NCBI GenBank assembly: GCA_025934595.1
Contig: JAICXU010000109.1
Coordinates: 1-8,204, forward strand
DNA: 8,204 nucleotides
Direction: 5' to 3'
Source of the DNA: Polyangiaceae bacterium
Lineage (GTDB): Bacteria; Myxococcota_A; Polyangia; Polyangiales; Polyangiaceae
Shown: positions 1 through 6,023 of the stretch, piece by piece
Layout of the letters: every line of letters begins with the position of its first letter
Position numbering within the stretch: the stretch's first letter is position 1
The notes under the pieces: generated by a model
The model's input: the letters and a program-made list of their open reading frames with translations, nothing else
The model's database searches: none
What the model was told of the DNA's origin: nothing
Position numbers and translations under genes: made by a program

Positions 1-778
1 AGGCGATGGCGCCTCCGTCGACGAATCCGCTTCCGCTCGCGACCCGTGACGGCGTGCCGCCGAAGTCGACGAGATGCGTGTCGCTGCCGTCGGGTGAATC
101 GAGCGCCGCGCCCGCGGAGAGAACCGCGCGCGTCGAAGAAGGTACGAATGCCATTTGATTGGCGGTGCCGCCGGGAACGACGAGACCTCTGGACGTGAGC
201 GAGCCGTCGCACGCGATGTCGACCGCGTAGACGCCGCCGCCGTTGTCAGCCGTGTCGGCGTCGAGCACGTATGCGCGTGCGCCGGTGGGCTCCATGACGA
301 TCGCCGACGCGTAAAAGGGACCCGTGAACGCGGCATGCACGACGACGGGCCCGGACGGCTCGAAGCGCACGACGCCGATCGATCCGTCGTCTTGGGCGAC
401 GAGCGCGACGTTGCCGTCGGGCGTGAACACGATGTTCGAGTCGAGCGCGGCGCCCATCGAGAAAAAAGTGCCCGTGCGCGCGAGCGTGCCGTCGGTGCCG
501 AGCGTGAGAAGCTCGAACGCGTTCGTCTTGTTGCCGTCGGCATCGAACGGGTGCGAGACGACGACCTTGCGCACGTGATCATCGGGCCCTGCGGAGCGGT
601 CGCAGGTCGTCCCGCCGTCGCCCGATGCATCACGTGAAGCGTCCGTCGCGCCGCTGTCGCCTGCGTCGCTTGCCGGATTGGCGATGTCGTCGCCGCTCGA
701 GTCGTCCGATCCGCACGCTTGCACGGCGATCGCGGATCCAGCCAAAATCGCGGCGATTGCGAGGACTCTCGTCTTCAT
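1..778 (-). CDS. Beta-propeller-like lipoprotein, C-terminus cut off by window edge
   Basis: The reading frame runs from ATG at 778 down to the left edge with no stop, giving 259 residues; the C-terminus lies outside the window. Residues 1-21 form a signal peptide (MKTRVLAIAAILAG...) ending in a lipobox-like V-Q-A-C with C22, so the protein is probably lipidated. Residues 23-58 are an Asp/Ser/Gly-rich linker. From about residue 65 the sequence has repeated blade-like motifs, such as FTPDGNVALVAQDDGSI (118-134) and a matching stretch around 160-190 (EPTGARAYVLDADT). These resemble the YVTN/lactonase-type beta-propellers that bacteria use as surface binding or hydrolytic scaffolds; no catalytic activity can be claimed. 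The start is supported by AGAAGG about 10 bases upstream. The ATG overlaps the stop of the upstream reductase gene (ATGA), which suggests one transcript and coupled translation. The lipoprotein call is firm; the propeller fold is inferred from motif texture. Confidence 0.85.
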   Translation of the reverse strand, partial: MKTRVLAIAAILAGSAIAVQACGSDDSSGDDIANPASDAGDSGATDASRDASGDGGTTCDRSAGPDDHVRKVVVSHPFDADGNKTNAFELLTLGTDGTLARTGTFFSMGAALDSNIVFTPDGNVALVAQDDGSIGVVRFEPSGPVVVHAAFTGPFYASAIVMEPTGARAYVLDADTADNGGGVYAVDIACDGSLTSRGLVVPGGTANQMAFVPSSTRAVLSAGAALDSPDGSDTHLVDFGGTPSRVASGSGFVDGGAIA

Positions 779-1620
779 GCGAGACCGGCCTTCTGCACCA
801 TCTCTTCGCTCTTCGCCCAGAGTCGCGTCGCGAGCTCCATGTCGTCCGCGGGCTTCGACCATTTCGTCTCTTTGCATTTGTCGAAATATTTTCCGCTGAC
901 GCCCTCGACGTCCGGCGAGCTCGCGAGAAAAATCGTCGTCTTCGCGCCCTTCTGCGGCGTGATCAAAAACGGTCCCATCAGCTTCACGCCGAAGCCGAGC
1001 CAGCCACTGTTGTTGCGACCGAAGCCGGATCGGATGACCCCGGGATGCAGACAGTTCGCGGTGACGCCGGTGCCTTCGAGCCTCCGCGCGAGCTCGCGCG
1101 TGAAGAGAATGTTCGCGAGCTTCGATTGCGAATACGCGCGGAGACCGGAGTAATTCTGGTCGGTGCTGTCTTCGAAAGGAACGCTCGCGCCTTTGTGCGC
1201 GTCGGACGCGACGTTCACGATCCGCGAAGGCGCGCTCTTCTTCAACAGATCGAGCAGGAGCTCGGTCAAAAGAAAATACGCGAGATGATTCGTGGCGAAC
1301 GTCGCTTCGAAGCCGTCGGCGGTCGTCTTGTGATCCATCAGCACGACGCCCGCGTTGTTCACGAGCACGTCGAGCCGATCACGCTTCGCGCGAAAATCCT
1401 CCGCGAGCTTGCGCACCGCCGCCATCGACGAAAGATCGGCGAGCAAGAAATCCACGCGCGCGCCGTTTCGCTCTTTTTCGAGCTCCTTCGCGGCCTCCTC
1501 CGTGCGTGCCGGGTCACGTCCGACGATGGTCACGTCGGCTCCGAGCTTCACGAGCTCGCGCGCCGTCTCTTTTCCGATGCCTTGCGTTGCGCCGGTCACC
1601 AAGCACGTTTTCCCGTTCAT
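775..1620 (-). CDS. Short-chain dehydrogenase/reductase (retinol dehydrogenase/WWOX-like)
   Basis: 281 residues, the usual size for a classical SDR: a cytosolic NAD(P)(H)-dependent oxidoreductase of a carbonyl or alcohol substrate. Visible motifs are the Rossmann glycine motif TGATQGIG (9-16), ADL (61-63), NNAG (88-91), Asn111 in NHLAYF, catalytic Ser139 in VNVASDAH, Tyr163 and Lys167 in YSQSK, and HPGVIRS (192-198). The Asn-Ser-Tyr-Lys tetrad is complete. An Arg after the second strand (GRD, 34-36) suggests NADP(H) preference. The NHLAYFLLT and HPGV..S pattern points to the RDH/WWOX/protochlorophyllide-reductase-like branch; the substrate is unknown. ATG at 1620 was chosen because GGAGAAGAGG lies just upstream and the protein starts right at the first Rossmann strand. 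The frame stays open up to 1830 but would then cover the divergent lipoprotein gene. The stop overlaps the next gene's ATG by four bases. Confidence 0.95.
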   Translation of the reverse strand: MNGKTCLVTGATQGIGKETARELVKLGADVTIVGRDPARTEEAAKELEKERNGARVDFLLADLSSMAAVRKLAEDFRAKRDRLDVLVNNAGVVLMDHKTTADGFEATFATNHLAYFLLTELLLDLLKKSAPSRIVNVASDAHKGASVPFEDSTDQNYSGLRAYSQSKLANILFTRELARRLEGTGVTANCLHPGVIRSGFGRNNSGWLGFGVKLMGPFLITPQKGAKTTIFLASSPDVEGVSGKYFDKCKETKWSKPADDMELATRLWAKSEEMVQKAGLA

Positions 1621-1636
1621 TGCCTCTTCTCCGATT

Positions 1637-1665
1637 TTGACGCTTCTCGTCGCGAGTCCTAACAT
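1637..1665 (+). promoter_or_regulatory. Sigma-70-like promoter for the Cys-rich lipoprotein gene
   Basis: TTGACG (1637-1642) matches the -35 consensus at 5 of 6 positions. TAACAT (1660-1665) matches the -10 consensus at 4 of 6, and the spacer is exactly 17 bases. It lies in the 55-base gap between the divergent reductase and the plus-strand lipoprotein gene and points toward the latter. Transcription would start around 1672-1674, only two to four bases before the GTG at 1676. The AGAGAAAG that looks like a ribosome binding site would then fall mostly outside the transcript, so this may be a near-leaderless mRNA or the match may be chance. Confidence 0.4.
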
Positions 1666-1675
1666 AGAGAAAGCC

Positions 1676-2380
1676 GTGGCGCCTCGAACGAAGCTCGTAG
1701 CCGCGCTCGCGGTGGGAATCGCGGCGGCCGCCCTCGCGTCGGCGTGCGGCCTCGACGACACCGTCATCACGGGACCCGGCGGCGCCGGTGCCACCGGCGG
1801 CGACGCGACCATCGGTGATGGCGCATTCACTGACGGCGGCGGCTCCGCGGACGGATCATCGGGCAGTGACGGATCATTCTTGCCCGACGCCGATCTCGAC
1901 GACGCCGAAGTCGCTCCCGACGCCGGCGCGCTTCCCGACGCGAGCGCGAGCGACGGTGGCGCATGTCCCGCCGGTCAATCGCTGTGTGCCGGCAAGGGGC
2001 TCTGCGTGCCGGATTGCTTCGCGCAATGCAACGGCAGCCTCTCATGCTCCGACGGCGGCGCGGCTTTGTGCGTCGCGGACTGCGCGGTCTGCGGCGCGCA
2101 AACGGCGCAGTGCTTCCGGTGCGGGATCGCGACCGGATTCAATCCGAACGGCACCTGCGAGGATCCCGCCTCCGGCTCCTCGTGCATCCAAGATTCCGCT
2201 TACGTGCACTGCGCATGTATCGGTTACGCGACGAGCCAGTGCCCCGGCGCGACACAGGTGTGCCGCCCCACCCTCGTCCCCGGAGTCGGCGCATGCCGCA
2301 CGTGCGGCGAAAGCGGAACGAGCTCGAAATCGTGCAAAGGCGGCGGGAGCTGCGACACGTCGAGCGACACGTGCCACTAA
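1676..2380 (+). CDS. Cysteine-rich lipoprotein with Asp/Gly linker
   Basis: 234 residues read from GTG at 1676 to TAA at 2378-2380. Residues 1-23 are a signal peptide (basic start APRTK, then an Ala-rich core), followed by the lipobox-like A-S-A-C with C24; this predicts a lipid-anchored envelope protein. Residues 28-96 are a low-complexity linker rich in Gly, Asp, Ala and Ser. Residues 97-233 carry 22 cysteines, many in CxxxC or CxxC spacing (for example C110/C114, C136/C139, C146/C149, C207/C210). This suggests a small disulfide-rich exported domain like those common in myxobacterial surface proteins; no named family is recognised. The start was chosen because GTG is preceded by AGAGAAAG and the signal peptide begins there; the open frame extends upstream to 1355 but runs antisense through the reductase. 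The gene stands alone, divergent from the reductase and convergent with the beta-barrel gene. Confidence 0.85.
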   Translation: MAPRTKLVAALAVGIAAAALASACGLDDTVITGPGGAGATGGDATIGDGAFTDGGGSADGSSGSDGSFLPDADLDDAEVAPDAGALPDASASDGGACPAGQSLCAGKGLCVPDCFAQCNGSLSCSDGGAALCVADCAVCGAQTAQCFRCGIATGFNPNGTCEDPASGSSCIQDSAYVHCACIGYATSQCPGATQVCRPTLVPGVGACRTCGESGTSSKSCKGGGSCDTSSDTCH

Positions 2381-2413
2381 CTGTTCGAAGCGACAGTTAG
2401 ATGTCGGCTTCGA
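2377..2413. terminator. Overlapping hairpins in a convergent gap, possible bidirectional terminator
   Basis: CTAACTGT (2377-2384) and ACAGTTAG (2393-2400) form a perfect 8-base inverted repeat with an 8-base loop; its left arm includes the TAA stop of the lipoprotein gene. TGTCG (2402-2406) and CGACA (2411-2415) form a second short hairpin. Alternatively, TCGAAGCGACA (2385-2395) pairs with 2402-2413 as an 11-pair stem with one bulged G (2406). The site lies between two genes that end toward each other (stops at 2378-2380 and 2436-2438). There is no U-tract on either strand, so if it terminates transcription it is not a classical intrinsic terminator. Confidence 0.4.
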
Positions 2414-2435
2414 CAGATGACAGCCAGGCGCCGCG

Positions 2436-3221
2436 CTAAAAGTCGAACGAAAGGCCGGCGACCCACGTGCTCGAGCCGACGCGCAGCGCGTCGGTTTGCC
2501 CGATGCCGTTGAGCGCCATGTACATGAATTCGCCGTAAATATACGTGTGGTTTACGCCCATCGCCTCGTCGAAGCCGCGCGCGGCGAGGCGATCGAAGGC
2601 GTTGAGATCGAGGCTGATGCCACCGGCGACGTGATAGCCGAACGTGTGACCTTTGCCTTCGACGCCGTCTGCGCTCGACGTGCCGACGTCGTTCGATGCG
2701 CGCCAGAACGCGAGGCCCATTCCCGCTTTCGCATACGGCACGAGCGGGATGTGGAGATCGCGATCGAGCAAATCGAAGCGCATCACGGCGACGGCGTACA
2801 TCGGATAGACGTCGAGCGACGTGTCTTCGGCGGAGGCCTGCCCGTTGTCTTGTCGACGCGCGGGCGCGCTCATCGAGGTGTATCCGAAGCTGATGCCCGG
2901 CCCGAGATTTCCGAAGTGCGGAATCTTCAGCACCTGCCAATCGAGCTCCGCCGCGACGAGCAAGCGAGCCGTGTTGCCGAGCACGCTCTGGTAGGGATTG
3001 CCGAACACCTTGTGCCAAGGCTGTGTGCTTCCGAGCGCGGGATCGGTGTCGATGTCCGGAATGTACGGCCCCATGCGGAGCTCGAACGCGAAGTTTTGCG
3101 GCGACTCGTAGTTGTGTTTCTTCGTGTCGAAGATCGCCGACTCGTCGACGGCGCGCGCGCGCGTCGAATAGAGAGTCGTGGCGATTCCGAATGCAGCGAA
3201 GACGGCGATGCGTGCTCTCAC
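2436..3221 (-). CDS. Outer-membrane beta-barrel protein (MXAN_2562-like)
   Basis: 261 residues, GTG start at 3221, TAG stop at 2436-2438. Residues 1-24 are a signal peptide (MRARIAVFAAFG..., cleavage after RARA). The mature part begins with a short extension containing SPQNFAFELRMGPYIPDID (40-58). Alternating hydrophobic/polar strands rich in Gly, Tyr and Phe follow, such as LLVAAELDW (87-95), PGISFGYTSM (108-117), PMYAVAVMRFDLL (140-152) and YGEFMYMALNG (229-239). The protein ends in WVAGLSFDF with a C-terminal Phe, the usual beta-signal for outer-membrane insertion. This fits a small barrel of roughly 8 strands. The RMGPYIPDID motif recalls the myxobacterial family NCBI names after MXAN_2562 (from memory, not checked). 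GGAG lies 9 bases before the GTG. The GTG overlaps the stop of the upstream MYXO-CTERM gene (GTGA), which implies co-expression and a likely shared function at the cell surface. Confidence 0.85.
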   Translation of the reverse strand: MRARIAVFAAFGIATTLYSTRARAVDESAIFDTKKHNYESPQNFAFELRMGPYIPDIDTDPALGSTQPWHKVFGNPYQSVLGNTARLLVAAELDWQVLKIPHFGNLGPGISFGYTSMSAPARRQDNGQASAEDTSLDVYPMYAVAVMRFDLLDRDLHIPLVPYAKAGMGLAFWRASNDVGTSSADGVEGKGHTFGYHVAGGISLDLNAFDRLAARGFDEAMGVNHTYIYGEFMYMALNGIGQTDALRVGSSTWVAGLSFDF

Positions 3222-4585
3222 GTGCGAGCGCTCCGTTTTTTAGAAATGCGCCGGCGCGCGATCGAGATCGCCGACGCGAGGCCGACGAGCACGAACGCGC
3301 CGAGACCGCCTGCGGGCGTCGTCTTGTCGACCGAGCAAAATCCACCACCGGCCCCGCCACCCGCGGCTTTGTAGTCTTTCCAGAAATCGTCGACGGGCGT
3401 CGGGCTCTCGCAGCTCGGATCGCTCATGGGACCGACATTGCCGACGACATCGTACGCCGCGACACCGACGACGGTCGCAGTTCCATTCGTGAGACCGGTG
3501 ACGAGCGCTTCGGTCGATGTCGGGCTTCCGACGTCTCCGCATTTGTAATTTTCGATGTCCGCGGGCGGAGGTTTTGCGCCGGTGACCACGGTGGTCGTTC
3601 CGGATTCATCGTCGCCGCTCGAAGACGTGGTGCCGCCGCCCGAGAAAATTTCTGCGCTCGCTTGGCAGCAAACGCCCGCCGTCGACGAGCAGATTTGTCC
3701 GCCCGTGCTTCCACCGGTCCCCGTCGTTTGATTCTCTTCGGTGCATCCGCCGTCGATCGGAATGTCACCGAGAGGGTTTCCCGCGTCGTCGAATCCACCG
3801 TCCTCGAAGCCGCCGTCCGCGCACACTTCGACGGTCGTCGTCGTGGTTCCGGCCTCGGCGACCGTTTGCGTGGTTTTTCCGGGAGGAGGATCGCAGAAGA
3901 CTTGGAAGCCTTGCGTGTTCGCGTCGCTCACCGGCGTCCAATCGACCTTGATGAGCGTGTCGCCCGCACCGACTTTCACGCCGGTCGGCGCGGCAGGTCC
4001 GATGAGCGCGATCGAAATTCCGTACGTCGCGGCGGTGCCGGACGACGTTCCGTTCGAGACGGGGATGAAATAGAGCGTCGCGGCAACGGGACCGCTCGTG
4101 CTGAACGTGTCGCAGCCCGCGGCATTGCCGGGCGTGAAGCCCGCCGGTTTTTGCCCGACGGGCAGTATGAATGGCGTAACGATGTCTTGCGCGTTGATTT
4201 TGACGGTAACTACATTGGCCGGCGTCACGGGATTCGCGACTTGCCAACATTGCGCGAGGGTGCCGGTGCGCTGCGTGGGATCCGTGCAGTCGATGCCGGA
4301 GGGTCCGGCCCACACTTCGATGGGGACATTGAGCGGCGTGCCGGTGACGTTGAGCGACACCTGCAAATAGATGTTGGCTTCGCAATCGGCGTGGCTGATC
4401 CACGTCGGCTGCGATCCATTCGGATGCGACGAGGCCGACCCGTCTTGGTTGTAGTGGAGGACGACGGCCTGCGTGTTCAGCGCGACAGCCTCGTCTGCGC
4501 GCGCGCTCGTCGACGCAAAGAAGAGCGCGGCCGCGCCGAGGGCGGCTCCGAAAATGCTCTTCAGGGGCGACGAAATCGAATGCAT
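3218..4585 (-). CDS. Secreted FN3-like protein with MYXO-CTERM-type anchor (MXAN_2561-like)
   Basis: 455 residues. Residues 1-30 are a signal peptide ending in A-R-A before DEAV. Residues about 31-197 form a beta-rich region with Cys68, Cys100, Cys113 and Cys158. A fibronectin type III-like domain begins near 199 (PTGVKVGAGDTLIKVDWTPV) and seems to finish at 360-391 (LVTGLTNGTATVVGVAAYD, then VGNVGP). The intervening residues about 250-350 are low-complexity, rich in Gly, Asp, Thr and Ser with six Cys. The tail has Cys417, a hydrophobic helix (427-443) and a basic end (RRR then KKR), matching the MYXO-CTERM sorting signal that a myxosortase processes for surface anchoring. ATG at 4585 gives a clean signal peptide, but no ribosome binding site is evident; in-frame ATGs at 4609 and 4663 are alternatives. 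The stop overlaps the barrel gene's GTG. The function of the pair is unknown. Confidence 0.85.
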   Translation of the reverse strand: MHSISSPLKSIFGAALGAAALFFASTSARADEAVALNTQAVVLHYNQDGSASSHPNGSQPTWISHADCEANIYLQVSLNVTGTPLNVPIEVWAGPSGIDCTDPTQRTGTLAQCWQVANPVTPANVVTVKINAQDIVTPFILPVGQKPAGFTPGNAAGCDTFSTSGPVAATLYFIPVSNGTSSGTAATYGISIALIGPAAPTGVKVGAGDTLIKVDWTPVSDANTQGFQVFCDPPPGKTTQTVAEAGTTTTTVEVCADGGFEDGGFDDAGNPLGDIPIDGGCTEENQTTGTGGSTGGQICSSTAGVCCQASAEIFSGGGTTSSSGDDESGTTTVVTGAKPPPADIENYKCGDVGSPTSTEALVTGLTNGTATVVGVAAYDVVGNVGPMSDPSCESPTPVDDFWKDYKAAGGGAGGGFCSVDKTTPAGGLGAFVLVGLASAISIARRRISKKRSART

Positions 4586-4726
4586 CGCGGTGGATTCAGC
4601 ATACCCCATGCCACGCGGGAAATACCGGGATCGCCGCGTAAATAAGCCTTTCGCGCGAGCCATCGTGGCAGAAAGCGTTGCTCCTCTTGAAGCGGCGCTG
4701 ACATTCTGGCAACTCCATGTGCCCCC
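4586..4726. promoter_or_regulatory. Divergent intergenic region between FN3 protein and aminotransferase genes
   Basis: These 141 bases separate two divergent starts and must hold control signals for one or both. No convincing -35/-10 pair was found on either strand. On the minus strand TATGCT lies 13 bases before the FN3 gene's ATG and could be a -10 element, but it has no good -35. An inverted repeat, ACGCGG (4613-4618) and CCGCGT (4634-4639) with a 15-base spacer, might be an operator or chance in GC-rich DNA. Neither gene start has a clear Shine-Dalgarno sequence. Confidence 0.3.
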
Positions 4727-5947
4727 ATGCAGCACTTGATTCCGAGTCACGCTTCGCGTCCCGCCGACGATCCCATCTTCGCCCTCAATCGCGAAGCCAC
4801 GCAGCGCAAAGCGAAAGGCGAAGCGATCATCAATGCGACGGTCGGCGCGCTGCTCGACGACGCCGGCCGGCTCGCGATCTTGCCGACAGCGGCGCGCGTC
4901 ATCACCGAGGTGCCGCAAGAAGAGTGGGCCGCGTACGCGCCGATCGCGGGCACTCCGGATTTCGCAAAGGCGGTCATCCAAGATTTGTTTTCGAAATCGC
5001 CGAGCCTTGCCGAGACGGCGATCGCCGTCGCGACGCCCGGCGGCAGCGGCGCGCTTCGTCATGCGATCGCGAATTATCTCGAGCCCGGACAAGCGCTGCT
5101 CACGACGAGCTACTACTGGGGCCCGTATCAAACCCTCGCCGACGAATCGGAGCGCGCGGTCGCTACGTTCAACACCTTCGATGCGAGCGGGAATCTCGAC
5201 GTCGCCGCGTTCGATCGCGCGCTCGGAGATCTGATCGGCAAGCAAGGTCGTGCGCTGATTTTTTTGAACGACCCCTGCCACAACCCCACCGGCTATTCGA
5301 TGCGCATCGAAGAGTGGCGCAAGGTCGCCGAGATCGTGCGCGCGCACGGGAAAAAGGCGCCCGTCACGCTGCTCGTCGACAACGCCTACTCCGCGTACGG
5401 TAAGGGCGATCGCCAGGCGATGCTCGCGGAGATCGCGCCCGTCGCCGAAGACGCGTGCCTGCTCTTCGCGTGGAGCGCATCGAAGACGTTCACGCATTAC
5501 GGTTTGCGTGTCGGTGCGCTCGTCGCGTGCATTCGTGACGAGGCGGAGCGGAAGAAGACCCACGCAGCTCTCAGCTACTCGTGTCGCGGCACGTGGTCGA
5601 ACTGCTCGCGCGGCGGTCTCTGGGCGATCACGAAATTGCTCACCGACCCGAAGCTCGCGCGCGCCTGCGACGACGAGCGCGCCGTCCTCACCGATCTCCT
5701 CTTTCGCCGCGTCGACGCATTCAACGCGCACGCGAAAGGAAAGCTGAAGTACCCGCGCTACGAAGGCGGATTCTTCGTCACCGTCTTCACGAGCGAAGCC
5801 GACAAGAAGGCGGCGATGCTCCGCGAAAAAGGCGTGTTCGTCGTGCCGCTCTCGGGCAACGAAGGCAGCGCGCTGCGCGTCGGCCTCTGCTCGGTCGCCG
5901 AAAAAGACGTCGGCAAGCTCGTCGACGCGCTCGTCGAAGTCTGCTGA
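4727..5947 (+). CDS. Class I/II PLP-dependent aminotransferase (aspartate/aromatic type)
   Basis: 406 residues, close to the roughly 400 usual for fold-type I class I aminotransferases, cytosolic, moving an amino group between an amino acid and a 2-oxo acid. The PLP pocket is complete when read against aspartate aminotransferase: phosphate loop GGSGA (105-109), stacking Trp131, Asn186 in CHNPTG (184-189), Asp218 and Tyr221 in VDNAYSAY, Ser250, Schiff-base Lys253 in SASKTF, Arg261 binding phosphate, and Arg384 (ALRVGL) for the substrate alpha-carboxylate. CHNPTG is typical of the AspC/TyrB-like subgroup, so Asp or an aromatic amino acid is a likely donor; the exact substrate cannot be read from the sequence. 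ATG at 4727 has no visible Shine-Dalgarno sequence (GTGCCCCC precedes it); no better in-frame start was seen. The gene is divergent from the FN3 gene. The esterase gene follows 76 bases later on the same strand, with no obvious link in function. Confidence 0.93.
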   Translation: MQHLIPSHASRPADDPIFALNREATQRKAKGEAIINATVGALLDDAGRLAILPTAARVITEVPQEEWAAYAPIAGTPDFAKAVIQDLFSKSPSLAETAIAVATPGGSGALRHAIANYLEPGQALLTTSYYWGPYQTLADESERAVATFNTFDASGNLDVAAFDRALGDLIGKQGRALIFLNDPCHNPTGYSMRIEEWRKVAEIVRAHGKKAPVTLLVDNAYSAYGKGDRQAMLAEIAPVAEDACLLFAWSASKTFTHYGLRVGALVACIRDEAERKKTHAALSYSCRGTWSNCSRGGLWAITKLLTDPKLARACDDERAVLTDLLFRRVDAFNAHAKGKLKYPRYEGGFFVTVFTSEADKKAAMLREKGVFVVPLSGNEGSALRVGLCSVAEKDVGKLVDALVEVC

Positions 5948-6023
5948 GCAACTGGCAGCCCGGCGATTTCGGAATGGCGGGAGCGGTGGTGGATCTTCGC
6001 GCGTACGCTAGATGGATAGAGCC

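Noticed and set aside
625..1662. Plus-strand open frame of 345 codons over the reductase gene
   Set aside because: Arg-rich antisense shadow; the reductase has all SDR motifs on the minus strand.
4613..4639. Inverted repeat ACGCGG/CCGCGT as an operator
   Set aside because: Only six bases per arm with a 15-base spacer in GC-rich DNA; chance is likely, so it is mentioned only within the intergenic entry.
3023..4645. Long plus-strand open frame (540 codons) antisense to the FN3 and beta-barrel genes
   Set aside because: The product is Arg-rich with no signal peptide or domain, a typical shadow of high-GC coding DNA. The minus-strand proteins have signal peptides and recognisable folds.
4666..4681. 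Sigma-54-like element TGGCAG...TTGC upstream of the aminotransferase
   Set aside because: The GG and GC elements are separated by 11 bases instead of the strict 10, so it should not be recognised. A second look-alike at about 4707-4722 has the same spacing fault.
4586..5731. Open frame extending the FN3 protein upstream by nearly 400 codons on the minus strand
   Set aside because: The extension is antisense to the well-supported aminotransferase gene and would bury the signal peptide that begins at 4585.
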